DNA of 64,000 nucleotides from Poecilobothrus nobilitatus (taxonomy: Eukaryota > Arthropoda > Insecta > Diptera > Dolichopodidae): assembly GCA_947095535.1 (NCBI GenBank), contig OX352774.1, forward strand, positions 174,838,200 to 174,902,199, read 5' to 3'. The notes below the pieces were generated by a model. That model made no database searches. It worked only from the letters and a program-made list of their open reading frames with translations, and was not told where the DNA came from. Position 1 is the stretch's first letter, and the number at the start of each line of letters is the position of its first letter. Shown here in pieces: positions 48,121 through 60,564 of the stretch. Position numbers and translations under genes: made by a program.

Positions 48121-50160
48121 TAATAATATAGATATAGACATGCTGATTTACCTTTTTAAAATTTTCTTGTACAATTTTAATTTTAAAATATATTTTACAT
48201 TATAAAGTGAGAAAATTAAAACTTAAGACACCATAACAGAATATCCAATCAATAGAAGATATTTGAAAATTCTCTGACCCTACTTTTAATAAATTAAATT
48301 TGAAATATTTTGAACTAAATGTTCACATGCACAGTTTTAATATTTTGACTCTTAATTTTAAACTTACAACTTTGTATATTATATTAATCCAATATAATTA
48401 GAATACTTAGGATATGTTATAATCAATTTAAAATTTTTAAAATCACAGAATTATCACAATAATAAGATTAAATGGGTTCAAAAAAAATAAAAATATAAAA
48501 ATGTGTTTGAAATTGTATAATTTCCATATGTTTTACATAATTTGTAAAACACGCAGCATGAATAAATTAAAAAATTATGCATTTTTTATTTTTTACCCCT
48601 CTTCTAAATATAAAATAGAAGTCATTATGAGTATATGATCATTGAATAAATTAAAAACTACTTACATATATTTAAAATCAATAAATTCCCACGTATGTTC
48701 AGTTGATTTTGATTGATACCTTTAAAACAACAACAATAATAGCAACAACAAAAAAAGAAGTGGTTGTTCATCCTTAGTTATTCATGTATATATTATATAG
48801 AATTCTTATAGTTGTCAAAAAATCCAACAACAATTTTCAATTTCATAAAATCAAAAACCAGAAAAAAAAAAATTTCGTAATTTATTCGACCGCAAACTTA
48901 AATTCACCCCTTCCTTTTCATTAAATTCAACTGAATTTAATTTAAAATTCATTTTTAATTTTTGGCATGGTTCAAAATTCAATTAACAACCCATAGAGTT
49001 TCTTTAAATAATGTTGATACATACACACCCCATCACTATAATGTATATACGAGTACATACAATACTAGAAAATAAATGAAAAAATCAGATGAAAAACCTC
49101 AAGTGGGTGTCAACTTACCCTTAAAAATAAAATTTCGATTTTATTTTTTTTATTTTTTCATATAATAACGAATTCTTAAAAACTGTAAAAATTAAAAGTA
49201 GATACTTCTTATATTTATTTATTTTATTTTTTTTTTGGTTTTTGATTTTGAATCCGTGACGTCATTATGTTGAAAATGATGGAACACGTTTTTTTTTTTG
49301 ATCCTGTCATGAATTATGATTACACAATCAGGAGTTATTTTTATGACATGAGTTTTCCTTGACATCATTTATTTTTGTGCTGTTGTGTTGTGCGTTTGTT
49401 TGTTTTTTTGTTTTTTTCCTCTATTAATTTGTTAAAACTACACCCGTTATGAAGTGAATCGCAAATGTTAAATTTTGAATGAGTGAGTGATTTAAAAAAA
49501 GTATGATTTTAAATGTTGAAGATTTTACAAAAAAAAAAGTGAAATATTATTTTATTAGCCACAAAATATACACTTAGTTTTTATATTAGTTTATAATGCA
49601 CGTTTAGTGTAGGATAGAGTGTAGAGTTTTCCTAATCAATCTGTACATTCTCTAAAGTCAGTCATTCAGTTAATATAATAGTGTCCTCTGATGCTAAATA
49701 CTAAAAAAAAAAATTTTTTTTTTTGTTCTTGCAGCTGCGACAAAAAATTCCCCTTTATTTTCAGTGAAATTATGGGTTTTTTTTTTATTTTGTTTTAAAA
49801 TTTTTTTTTTTTTTTTTTGTAGAAATATTAGGAATTGAAATGTTTTGTTAGTATGTTTGTCTGTCACTTAATTCTTAAAATTTGTTCTTAAAGTAATGCA
49901 GTAATAATTTAGAGAATTGCTTATTTTTAAAGAGAATCAGGAGAAAACACAGGCTTGGAAGCCAAAAAAATTCAAATAGAATAGAAAACAACAAGTTTAG
50001 AAGTCAGTTTCAAAAAAGGTCTAGCCTAATTTTGGTTAAAAGAGTTAGGGTTTATAAGTATTGGTAAATAAACATGATACAACTTTATGCTACTAATTAG
50101 ATTAGATTTTTAGTAGCTTAGATTAAAGTTTGGTTGACTTAGCGAAATTTAAAATATTAA
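48121..50160. other. AT-rich region, no gene recognised
   Basis: Homopolymer runs dominate (49288-49299, 49797-49819). A pyrimidine tract ending TTCTTGCAG at 49733 resembles a 3' splice site, but the downstream frames are short. Nothing else was seen. Confidence 0.45.
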
Positions 50161-50164
50161 AACA

Positions 50165-50655
50165 AGGTGGCCGAGTGTTAGGGACAGACCTTATTAATCG
50201 AGAAAATAAGAGTTCAAATTCCGCCCAGCTCGCAATCGTTATTGATGATATCTGTTACGTTTAAAGTTGCACTACGAAACTTACAGTTTAGTGATTATTT
50301 ATTCGTTAGCTTAGTCTTCATCAATAAAAATATTATGCCTGCACATGTGTACCTAAAAGTTGGTAATTTATTTGATACTAATTATCCTAGACCCAATTTC
50401 CCAAGTAATCTTTCCCTCATTCCTTTCCCCAAAACTAAACTGTACATTATATCGTTATGTATTAAAGGACCTATTCTAAATTTTGATTTTAAAGGGGATG
50501 GTTTTGGTTGGTTAAAGTTGGTTGATTATCCGGAGGAACCTCGTACAGTTCCTATGAATGATTTTCGATGTTTTCCATCGTCTATCATAAAAAAAAAAGA
50601 AACCTTATATGAAATCTTATTTTTTAATCTGAAAACTGCATTCACCATTGTTTAA
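50165..50655 (+). mobile_element. SINE with tRNA-Leu/Ser-like head
   Basis: The head (50165-50232) contains GGTGGCCGAGTGTTAGGG, close to the A box of class II tRNAs (TGGCCGAGTGG), and a B-box-like AGTTCAAATTCC at about 50211-50222. The body (50240-50650) has relatives at 47880-48120 and 56340-56640, sharing GTATTAAAGG.CC.ATTCTAA, GG.GATGG.TTTGGTTGGT and TTTTCCATCGTC.ATCATAA before an A-rich tail. A 137-codon frame spans the body (50242-50655). Its other copies are broken and no family is recognised, so it is most likely fortuitous and is not called as a gene. Confidence 0.65.
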
Positions 50656-50659
50656 ACTG

Positions 50660-51245
50660 CATTTGATAACCTCCATATCCTCTATATTCGAAACTATTTT
50701 CTTTTTTTTTTTAATTTTTAACTTGTGCAATTATTAATGTTATAAGAATTTTTAACTTCATTAAATTTTTTTAACTGCCATTGAATACGCGTAATGTAAT
50801 AAATGATGTGATTTTTAACTAATATATTAGTATTTATATAATAATGATCGTAACAGAATATATAGTGGTTGGTTATTTTATTCCTTTATTTTTTTTTTTT
50901 TTTACTTGTATTTGTTGTTTTATTTTGTTTTATTTTTTTTTTCAATTTGAAGTGTAAAATGTAAACCTTCTATTAAGGGTAATTTTTATAAAAAAAAAAA
51001 AAAAAAAATACTAACTATTGAATAAAATTATAAGAGGGTAAGATACGTCATATAAATGCTTACATATACACATATATATATATATACAAATATCATTCCG
51101 CTTATAAATTTATTGGAGTATGTTGAAATATATATGTAACACGTATATAGGTATACGTATATACATATATAGTTGTTACTTACATCTCGGTTATTTTACC
51201 ACTTTTATTTTTTGTTTTTTCTTTTCTTTCTTTATATTTTATTTT
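50660..51245. other. AT-rich stretch, nothing recognised
   Basis: Poly-T/A runs (50886-50904, 50990-51009) and TATA/TACA microsatellite (51062-51090, 51140-51175). No coding or RNA signal. Confidence 0.45.
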
Positions 51246-51249
51246 CCAG

Positions 51250-51285
51250 GAGGATGAAGTACTTTTGATTATGTATGGTGACTGA
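51250..51285 (+). CDS. Candidate terminal exon after a strong 3' splice site (speculative)
   Basis: A long pyrimidine tract (51195-51249, ending ATTTTCCAG) is the best 3' splice-site look-alike seen. The first frame after it encodes EDEVLLIMYGD and a TGA at 51283-51285. It could be an alternative last exon of a gene whose other exons lie outside the window. No donor partner, polyadenylation context or homology supports it beyond this signal. Confidence 0.15.
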   Translation, partial: EDEVLLIMYGD

Positions 51286-51289
51286 AATA

Positions 51290-52690
51290 CAAGTTTTTGT
51301 TTTTGTTTTTTTTCTTTTTATTTTATATATTATGTTTAATATGTTTTGTTGTTTGTGTTCCAGTTAGTTATGTTCAACAGTATATATAGTTACTTTTAAT
51401 ATACCAATTTTTTTTTTTTTTTATTCTTTTTTATACTTTTGAGTTTTTACAGTATAAACTGAAGGTGAGGGTTGAAACTATACATAATTCAATTTATGCT
51501 GCTGTTTGTACAAAGTTTTTTTTTTTTTTATCATACATTTAATTTAAGATTTTTGAACTATTTCAACTTTAGGATTGTGGGTATTTGGTAGTTTTTTTTT
51601 TTTTTTTTGAAGGAAACTCAATGCTACTGTCCGTCTGCTTATTAATTTTTTTGAAATTTAAAAAAAGAAACTAAAAGTTGAAGAGAGAATAAATTAAGTT
51701 GTCTATTTTAAGATAAAAAATATAATCTTGAAATGGTTCCCTACTGCTTTCCGATTTAAAACCGGAGTTAGTAAGAAAGTTTAAGTACGTAAGTACTTAA
51801 GTAAGTAAGTATGCTTATATTTAAATTTTTTTTCCTGCAATAAATATCTTTACCTGATTCGATTTTCTAACTATCTCATCAAAGGATGCTATCGGGAATG
51901 TTTTTTTTATTTGAGAAACAGTTTTTCACTTTTTGTTCCTAAAAAAATAAACAAAATTCCTTTTATACAAAATTGACAATTTACCTTTTGTTACTATAAT
52001 AGTTATAATGTTTTTTCTTTTTATACCACATTTGTTTTAGGACATTTTCTAATTTGCAATGCTTTTGATATAATATATGCCAATAGTATTTGTTGTAAGT
52101 GTATATGTACATAAGAGTAATAAATAAATAAATAAATAAAAATGGATAATTTATATTTTTATAAATTATGACCACAAAATTAAATAAAATAAATGTAGAA
52201 AAAAAAAAAAGAAGAAAAATAAATGAAAATAATAAATTTTTCTAGGATTTGTTTTCATATTATCCATATATTTGAATATTTCTCTTTTATTATTTGTATA
52301 TAAATATAATTTATTTGTTTTCATAATATTTTTTATTTATTTATTTATGCTGTTGCTTTTTTATTTATAGATATGTTCAATGGAAGTTTATGTTGACCTA
52401 AGTCATTTCCATACTAATTTGAGAGTAAATGACATTTTACAAAAATAAAAAGTTGGTCTATTTTAATAATATCCATTAAAAATAAATATATATATTTTTG
52501 TTTTATTTAAATTAAAAATACAGTTATCGAAAGTAAAATATAACAGTATTCTTGTTGCAAAAAATATTTTTGAATTAAATTTTATAAAATGACGGATGTA
52601 AATGTTATAGAATTATAGTATTTATAAGAAAATTGTAAAAAAAATTCAACTTCAATTTTGCAAACACATATTTTCTTCGAATTTTTGAAA
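51290..52690. other. AT-rich stretch, no gene recognised
   Basis: Contains AAGT/GTAA short repeats (51781-51815) and an ATAA tetranucleotide tract (52118-52140). The minus-strand frame at 51981-52175 is compositional only. Confidence 0.45.
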
Positions 52691-52884
52691 TTTATAGAAG
52701 TTGTTGACTTTTTTTTTTGAATTTCGGATCAACTTTAACAGCGTCAGTAATTTAATGTCAAAATAATAGTAATGTTTGACTTGTCAATAATGTCAAATCG
52801 ATAATTAATATGTCGTGTCAATAATAAATATCAAGTATATCAAAAATTTCCGTTACATTTCGAACACCATAAAAAGTAATAAAA

Positions 52885-52996
52885 ATGAGTAAGTTTTTTT
52901 TTAAATTCAGTCTATTTCATGAGTTTGAGTGCACATATGTATATGACTAAATAGAAAATATTTTTTTAAGGTGTTCTGAAGAGGTTGGAATTTTAA
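52885..52996 (+). CDS. Candidate gene start with a split first codon pair (speculative)
   Basis: The start ATG (52885-52887) in the context AATAAAAATGA is followed at 52889 by a perfect donor GTAAGT. An 82-nt interval ends with a branch-point-like GACTAA (52945-52950) about 20 nt before TTTTTTTAAG (acceptor ending 52970). Joined, the frame reads MSVLKRLEF then TAA at 52994. An AG/GTTGGA at 52982-52987 could be a second donor that avoids this stop. Upstream (52740-52840) TGTCAAA/TTTGACA words and a TCGATA motif cluster, as in a possible promoter. The intron length suits a fly. There is no homology, so this remains a model. Confidence 0.2.
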
Positions 52997-52999
52997 GTA

Positions 53000-53594
53000 A
53001 TCTCTATTAATTAAAAACTTTGGCAAATCTGACGCTAACTGAACGTATTTTATCAGCGTTGGTTTTTAATACGCAAATGCGCTTTCGAGCCTTTTTTCAT
53101 TTAAAGTTCTGAATTACTTAATTAGGATTTAAAATATTAATCCATTTCCATTCTTGGCAAATTATAGACATTGTCTACCTTGTATACTATGTTGACTTAA
53201 AATCGAGGCCTTCATGTCAACAACTAAAGTTGACACGTTAACGCTCATTGCTGATTTTCTGTAAAATAGAAAATTACAGTAGTACTTAATATTGGTCTAA
53301 TTAATTTGTAATTAAAGTTTTCTGTTAATTAAATTAAATTTTTATTTTATCAGAGTTGTTGTTATTGTTTGTGTCAAAAGTCAAACTATAATTATACGTC
53401 GAATATAAAATTCAAGGGGCCTTAATTCACGGTACCAAAACCTAAATCGTTTTAGATGACATTGTGTTCCAAGTTTTTTTTATAAAAATTTATATATGTC
53501 AGAATATTTAGAATTTGGCAAGGTACAGCACACTACAGTACACTTTCAAATTTATTTAAAAAATGTTTTTAAATTTTTTTACTCAACTGTATTT

Positions 53595-53638
<44 letters not shown>

Positions 53639-56330
53639 AGATTTTATGCAATTATAATATTATACACTGATATATATGTATGTACATATATATATATTTA
53701 TATGTTAAAAAAAATAAACTTAGATGTGTTAATGATATGTGAATAGTGAGACTTTTATTAAATGAAGGTCAGTTGCCTGTAGCAGATGTCCTTGATACCA
53801 TAAATTCCTAATTATAAATTATTTGTTTTACTTTAGTGCTCAATATATAATATTATATATGTATATGTATATGTATTAGATATTTGTTCTAAAAATAAGA
53901 AAATTTTCATTTATTACTGTTAAATCGTATTACATATACATACATACATTATACATATTATATACATAATAAAATTGCATAAAATATAATTTTTAAATAT
54001 AAGACAAACCATTATTTGAAATATTAAGGATTATATAAATAACCAAATAAAGATCAGAGTTTTTAGGTAGTATTTAATATATTACTTAGAATTTATTTAG
54101 TGAGTTTGTCTCTGCCTTATGGCAAAAAAAAAATACATTTTGCACGTTTGATAAATTATCAGTAAAATTTTCAAATATTTACTAAACGATTGATTGTTTG
54201 TAATAAACTCATTGACTTATTTATTAAATAGAAAATAACTAAACTTTGTTGAATGAGGTATGTATATGATATTTGTTTTTGTTGGATTTGAAGGATTATA
54301 GAAAATATATATAAGTGAATGCGATTATTAATAAATTCCAGTATTTTTTTTTATCGTTGATGCAATGACAGTACAAATTGCCGAGATATAACAAGAAGGT
54401 GTTATAGAGAGGCATATGATCGTTAGTAACTGTTTCTAAAAATGACACATTCGCATAAAGTCAGTAAACAAAAAATAAACTTTTAACAAAAGGTTATAAG
54501 ACAAAAATGACATTTTGGAAAAATCCTTTTTGAAAATGGTACTTTTGACATATTTTTTTTTTGTATTGATTTCATTGATGATGATAAATTATTGAAATCC
54601 TGATTTTTTAATCAACTATACATTCTTTTCTACATATTTTTTTTAACATACATATTTTAATAAGAGAGCACTTAAATTAAAGGTTGCTACCGACCCCTAC
54701 TTCTACGTTAAAGTTGAAAATCAAATCCCGAATTCAAACACTATATTATATTCATACTTATAAAATTAAAAAATAAAAGGTATTCGAAATTAAATCCTAT
54801 TTTTAGTTTTATTTTATGCCGTAAGTTGTTGATTTTTTATGTAAAATGTCGAATTAGTATAAATGATTTTTTAGTTAAAAGTACGTTATTTGCTAAATGT
54901 TATTTTATGCAAATTGTTGTTTTTTTTTTTTTTGAGTTAATGCCTTTGAGATATTATGATAACGGGTGCTCCCGTTATAGTTATGGTAAAGTCAGTGGTT
55001 TGGTTTTTTGTTTTTTAAATTTTTTAACATTGGATATCTTTTGACATGGGCTGATATTTTAGGAGATATCAAATATATTTGAAGATTTAAGATAAAATGC
55101 ATGTTAAAAAGCTTTCCCCATTTACTAAACCTTTTCCTTTTAAGATAATAGTAATACATAAGAGGTTTCCGGATTTGTTAAAATTATGGTTTAAGGTTAT
55201 TTTTAAATTATTTTTCAATTGTTCTGTTGACTATATTGATAGTGATCAGAAAACACTTACATACTTTTAAAATTACTTTTGCTAAATAATCTTTATTGTT
55301 TATTAATAATTATTTTTAATTTTTTATATATACTTTATGTACATTTAATAGACTGAATCTGAACAAAATGTAATTTTAAATGCTTTTTTCCTAAAACAAA
55401 CCCATAATAATATTCTATTTAATTGTTATCAAGAGCATATATTGACAATTATATTTCATTAATAAAAGAATCTATTTTGGATTCGGAAGAAATTAGTTAA
55501 ATAAATTTTGCAATACATTAAGTTTTTACAACTTCCGGTTATTCAATTATGCAAGAAAACTTTTACAACAAATTTTCTATTGTAATTTTAAACAGCAATA
55601 AATAAAACTTTGTTATAATGGCTCGAGTACCAGTCTTTTACAGAGTAAAAAAATCTTTTATAAAGGCAAATTAAACATTTCTTATTTATAATTACAAAAA
55701 TAAAATTTTCTTTTACTTTTTTTTTCCTATTTTATTCATAAATACAAAAAAAATAATTTCTTAAATTCCCATTAGAAATTACAAAAGCAACAAATGAAAA
55801 TTTGTTGATTTTTCAATAAAATCGTCAGCCTTTTTTTTTTTTTTTTGTTAATAGTTATTGTTATTATTTTTCCGCCCCTTTTCATTTACTAGTTATTATA
55901 TACAAAAGAAAATTTATTTATCATTTTTCTTCATGTTTCAATATATCCAATATTTTGTGCATCATTAAAATCGCTATCTATTATCGGAAATGAATCCAAA
56001 AAATTGTTATATAATTGTTTATAATTATGTAATGAATGTTTATAGTAAAGGACGAAAATGTCCTTAAAAATTATATTGTTTTTTTTTTTAAATTTGTTTT
56101 CTATAACTGTAATATGAAACAAGAATAACATAATATTTCTATTTCTCTGAACGATATTAGTTTTTTTAAATTATGGGTTATACTTGGGTTGAACTAAAAA
56201 TTCTGGAAATCTTATAACATAAATTCGAATGTCGCGCATATCGCACCAAAGGCCATCACATGTGTTTTCTAAAGTTGAAAAATCATGTGTACGATGGGAA
56301 AAAGTTTAAGAAGAATATCTATAAATATAT
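53000..56330. other. AT-rich region, no gene recognised
   Basis: Contains a TA microsatellite at 53598-53633 and TATG/TACA tracts at 53660-53705, 53855-53880 and 53932-53970. Short frames (54826-55044, 55931-56131) are Phe/Tyr/Asn-rich from base composition. Nothing family-like was seen. Confidence 0.5.
53598..53633. repeat. TA dinucleotide microsatellite
   Basis: About 36 bp of uninterrupted AT/TA repeats, followed by imperfect TATATG/TACATA tracts. Confidence 0.95.
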
Positions 56331-56339
56331 CTACATATC

Positions 56340-56650
56340 TATATAACTACAAATCTTTCCTCCAATATTTTACTCCAAATTTTCCAGCCCATCCTTCCTA
56401 ATCCTAATTTTGCTGAACTCCTTTTCTACAAAAATCTAAGGATGTAGGATTTTTGTAGAAAAGGAGTTTAGCAAATTCTTAAAACCAAACTGTTAATTTG
56501 TATTAAAGGTCCCATTCTAATGTTTGATTTTTAAGGGGGTGGCTTTGGTTGGTCTTTTAAAATTATCCATCATTGTCCATAAAAACCAATACAAAGTCGT
56601 AAAGACCTAATTTTATAGTTTAAATTCATCATTGTCTTATGTTATTGAAG
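56340..56650 (+). repeat. Headless copy of the 50-kb SINE body, containing a long hairpin
   Basis: This shares GTATTAAAGGTCCCATTCTAA and GGGGGTGGCTTTGGTTGGT with 50458-50515. The upstream part has pyrimidine-rich words like those preceding the match at 50 kb. A 28-bp inverted repeat (56409-56475) sits in the middle of the unit and is absent from the other copies. No tRNA-like head is visible. Confidence 0.55.
56409..56475. repeat. Long near-perfect hairpin
   Basis: The arms 56409-56436 and 56448-56475 pair over 28 bp. They are perfect for 21 bp (AACTCCTTTTCTACAAAAATC and its complement); beyond that there is a single G-T wobble. The loop is 11 nt. The identity between arms suggests a recent inverted duplication. 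Confidence 0.93.
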
Positions 56651-56654
56651 GTCA

Positions 56655-59245
56655 GTCCCATTACTTATTCGACATGCAAAATAAATAAGTAAGAACTTTA
56701 AAAAAAAATATTTTTTACTAGTGTTTTATTACTCAAATAGAATAGACCTTATTCATACAGAACGTTAAGTAACTAAGCTTCAGTTTTATAATCATATAAA
56801 TTTCACTAAACCATTAAAAAATCAGACACAGAATGCTGAAAATTTTCAGTAGTTCCATCGTACATTCTATTAAAAAATATAAAAATATATTAATTTATGT
56901 TTATAATTTTCCTGTTCAATGCTGATAAAAATCGGATATCATAAACATTTATTTTTGTATTTTATTTTTTTTTTTTTCTGTTAGAGAAAGGAAAATCCCA
57001 ATCAATTTCGTGTTCATTAAAATAATGTCCTGTATTCAATTTTTGGTGTATGTTTCTAATTTTTTTTTTGTTATTAAGTGAAAACAAGTTTTAATGTATT
57101 TCTTTAATGTTTTGTAGCTATTTCCAACAAATGTGGTATAAATATGAAAGGGAACTCCTTTCGCCCTTCTCCCACATAAAACAACTTCAAATAACTTCTC
57201 TTTTATTTTCATCATAAAATTTCAAAAATAATTTTTTTTATGATGAAAATAAAAAATTTTTGAACGCGAATAGAGTAAAAAAACAAAATATTATGTATGT
57301 TTGTTTTGTTTTGTGTTTTTTGTATATGAATGTTTATCATAATATATTGATGCACATAATTCAGGCCAACTTTATTTTGTTTTTTTCTGCTCTTATAATG
57401 ATTTTGAGTTGTTTATGAACCAAAAATATTATTGTAATAGTATCAAAAGAAAAAAAAGTCTAATAACATTAAAATTCGCGATAATAATGTACCTTCTGCT
57501 TTATCCCAGTTTTCTTTTTATTGTTTTTAACACCCAGTGTTGCATTTAATTCAAAGATTACGCAAAAAATACCTCAAATTGCATCAAAATTTCAAAAAAA
57601 AAAATGGTGGATTGATTGCGTTATAAGACGTCTAAGTGAATTTTGTATAGCCTAAGATAAATTTTTTTTTGTATATAAGGTTGATAAGTATGTGTACAAG
57701 TATTTTGATGAGAGTACAAAGAAAATGGATGTTAGTGTTTTGATTTTAGATTCTTAGGTGGAGTTTCCAAATTAAATATTCATTTAACTATATACGCTTT
57801 AATTTTTTTCAGTACAATTCATTTTAAGATTTACCGACTACATATAACTCACCATTTAATTAATATATTCTGTTCGTGGCATAACCGGCCGATTTTACTA
57901 ATAGGTAATGACAATTTTACTATAGACATAATTTCTCAACAAACCAAATACACTTTGATAATTTCACTCTTTCCACTAGAAAACAATCCCACAAGCGGTT
58001 TTTAACATATTATTTTTCAGAATCTTAACCCTTTGTGATTTTTAGGTCCTATTTTTCATTTAAAGAAAAGAAAATTAAATTTCATTGCAGTTTAAGTGCA
58101 GTTGTTTTACAGTATAACCTTTGATTGCAGTTGTTGCATATAGTATAATCTTTATTCTAAGTTTACTTTCAAATAAAAACCAAATTTTCCTTTCAATGAC
58201 TTAAAAATAATTTTTTATTCTTTTGAAGAGATTTTTAATTTTATAAAATAATGGTAAATTGTTCACAGTGTTGTTAAACTTTTCGAAAAACTATACTTTT
58301 AACTTCTTTAATATTTATTATTTAACAATGTTCTGTTTTTTTTTTATAGTTTGTATATCAGTGTTTGAATCATTTATTGATGCCGAATCATATATGAGTA
58401 TTTATAACAATAACAATAAGAAAAGACAAAAAATTTTATTTTTCTGACTTGTCCAATATAATTATCCCATTTTGAACTCATTTATTGTAAAAAAAAAAAA
58501 AAAAAAAACAAAAAAACTGAAAAAAGAACATTATGTAAATGTGAACATAAAGAACAAAAATTAATAAAAGAATAACTGAACAAAAATATATTTAGAATAA
58601 AAAAAAAAAAACAGGGCTAAAAACATTATTACAAAATGTATAGAATCAGAATCAAATTCTAATCGATGGTGTAAATGTTAAAAAAAAAAATGTTTTTCGA
58701 TTCGATTCTCTTCTTCATCTAACAACTCTTTTTACTTACCCAAAAGCATAAATTTGTTTTGTTCTAAAAGTACAAAAAAAAACAACCTAAACACAAAGAA
58801 TAAAGTTCGAGTATATTTTATTCTATTCGAACTCATCGTTGAAACTCATGTGAATTAAAAAGTTAAAATTTCCACCAAAATGTTATTATCATTATCATTT
58901 TTTGTTATTATTGTTATTGTTGTTATTATTATTATTATTATTACTTTATAAAAGGAAAATTCTAAATTACATTCTGATATTATAATTTTCCTTTTAGTAG
59001 AAAAATAGTCACGAGATGTCGGGTATTGTTTGGCAATAAAAAAAATTTTGTTTGGAATTTTTTTTTGTTATCCCTTTTTTTCTTGTTTTTTTTTTTTCTT
59101 TTGTGATAATAATGGAATCGTTTATGTATTGATGGAATTGATAAAAGAAAAAAAATATATAATCAATAGAATGTTATCACTGTAGTAATAATAACAGTAT
59201 TTTATTTAAAAATTGATGAACAATTTTTCATTTCAAAATGATCAC
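56655..59245. other. AT-rich region, no gene recognised
   Basis: Holds a 19-bp perfect inverted repeat at 57201-57254 and ATT trinucleotide runs (58915-58943). The plus-strand frame at 58259-58447 has a hydrophobic middle but is Phe/Asn-rich by composition, and no family is recognised. Confidence 0.45.
57201..57254. repeat. 19-bp perfect inverted repeat
   Basis: TTTTATTTTCATCATAAAA at 57201-57219 is repeated in reverse complement at 57236-57254, with a 16-nt loop. The arms are AT-rich, so chance formation is possible. Confidence 0.85.
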
Positions 59246-59249
59246 AGTG

Positions 59250-59740
59250 GAATAAAAGCAAAAGGAATCAGATATAAAAATCAACAAAAATTACAACTAC
59301 TGTTTCAAGTTCAGACTAACAAACGGCAGCGAATACTGGCTAGTATCGAATTCCATTAAACATAAGTTACAGACGTATACGTAAATAAAAACCTAAAAAT
59401 TATATCTCGAATATTCCGGTTTGAATCACACTCAATAACAAAGATTTGTGAGAATTATAGCAAAAGAAGAGTCCCTAGAGCTTAACTTAAGGAAAAATGA
59501 AGAGAGCATAACCAGAAGGTCACTAACCTGAAATCCGGCAGAAATCTTCGAAAGCAAAAGACACGTCCAAAATATTCAAAATTACTGTCTAACAAAACAT
59601 TCAATAGTAGTATCTTAAAAGAATTAGGAAGATGCAAATTATTCTGGAACACAATTGTATAAAAGGGATAAATAACAAAGAAGAATGAAGACTTCAAGTG
59701 TAAATCCTATACGTCTTTAGCGGAGTAACACGAAAAAACA
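59250..59740 (+). pseudogene. LINE C-terminal relic, same family as the 46-kb LINE
   Basis: Broken plus-strand frames reproduce the end of the RTE-like ORF. GSEYWLVSNSIKHKLQTY at about 59325-59380 is set against GSEIWLVNKKETYKLQVF in the 46-kb copy. Then come NLKIISRIF (about 59390), ITRRSLT.NPAE (about 59508-59543, against the family's ITRQ.L.WNP.G) and a terminal YTSLAE (about 59705-59725). Almost every block needs its own frame, so this is an old relic. The minus-strand frame at 59482-59697 is a shadow. Confidence 0.55.
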
Positions 59741-59744
59741 AAAA

Positions 59745-60115
59745 AAAAAAATTTAAAAAACTGGAGCCTGAAATTGTAATTCTTTTCAATTTTAAATATC
59801 AATATTAATTATATCTGATGGATCAGGATCTTATGGAGGATACCAAGACTTCAATCACGCTCCTAATTAATTAAAGTTAAATTGTACTGGACTCTATAAT
59901 AGAAAATCTTTTATCATATAAATTCTTATACAGAAAAAACTTTTCAAATTCTATAACATATAAACATTTTAAAATGAAATTAAAAAATTGCTTTTGGATT
60001 TATACGAGTTTATGAGGAAACCTTAACTAACTAGAAATGATGAAAGCTTTCAAGACAATCTTAAATGTATATCTAATTTAAAGTTAACTATTGTTAGATT
60101 AGATTAGGCAATAAT
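59745..60115. other. AT-rich stretch, nothing recognised
   Basis: Separates two LINE relics of opposite orientation. No feature was seen. Confidence 0.4.
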
Positions 60116-60119
60116 TTAA

Positions 60120-60560
60120 GAAGTATAAGTAGCTCTGCGATCTTTGTGCTTCCCCTATAGGATTTAGCTGCAGTTATACTACTTCTGCCAGCCCTACTGC
60201 CTCTAAGAAACTAGAGATCTGTAAAAGGTTTATTGCTCGCAGTTAATCTTTGGTAAAGTAATATGCTCCTAGATGCACATATCTTGCTCGGAGTAAATCT
60301 CCACATTTTTTTAAGTATGTGTCCTGGAAATTCTTCTTTTTGACAAAGCCTATATAAATCGTTATTTTTCTATTCCAATTTTCTTTAAGCGCCCCATTAT
60401 CTGGCACTGTCCCGACAATAAGTCTGCTAAAATACTGGATTCTATGATTTTTTCTAATCTTTTCCAGTTATAGTTTCCAGAAAGTTGCTTAGATTATCTG
60501 AGCTTGGATTTTTCACTCCATGGTTTTCCTCTCCTATTTATACTGTTTCTCTTATATTTT
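60120..60560 (-). pseudogene. LINE C-terminal fragment (post-RNase H zinc-binding region)
   Basis: Minus-strand frames give LADLLSGQCQIMGRLKKIGI, then LCQKEEF, GHILKKCGDLLRARYVHLGA and YYFTKD. This fits the conserved LINE block 'LTGHC..+.HL..+G+...C+.C.EEE...H+L..C..L...R...LG'. The Cys/His pattern (C..C, H....C) is largely kept, but frames shift between pieces. The 26.7-kb fragment is a sibling copy. The element is truncated upstream near 60560. A TTAGATTAGATTAG string at 60093-60106 lies just beyond its 3' end and may be its tail repeat. Confidence 0.62.
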
Positions 60561-60564
60561 CTAT

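Noticed and set aside
50242..50655. 137-codon plus-strand open frame, the third-longest in the window
   Set aside because: It coincides with the body of a SINE-like repeat. Related copies at 47.9 and 56.4 kb do not keep the frame, and no domain is recognisable.
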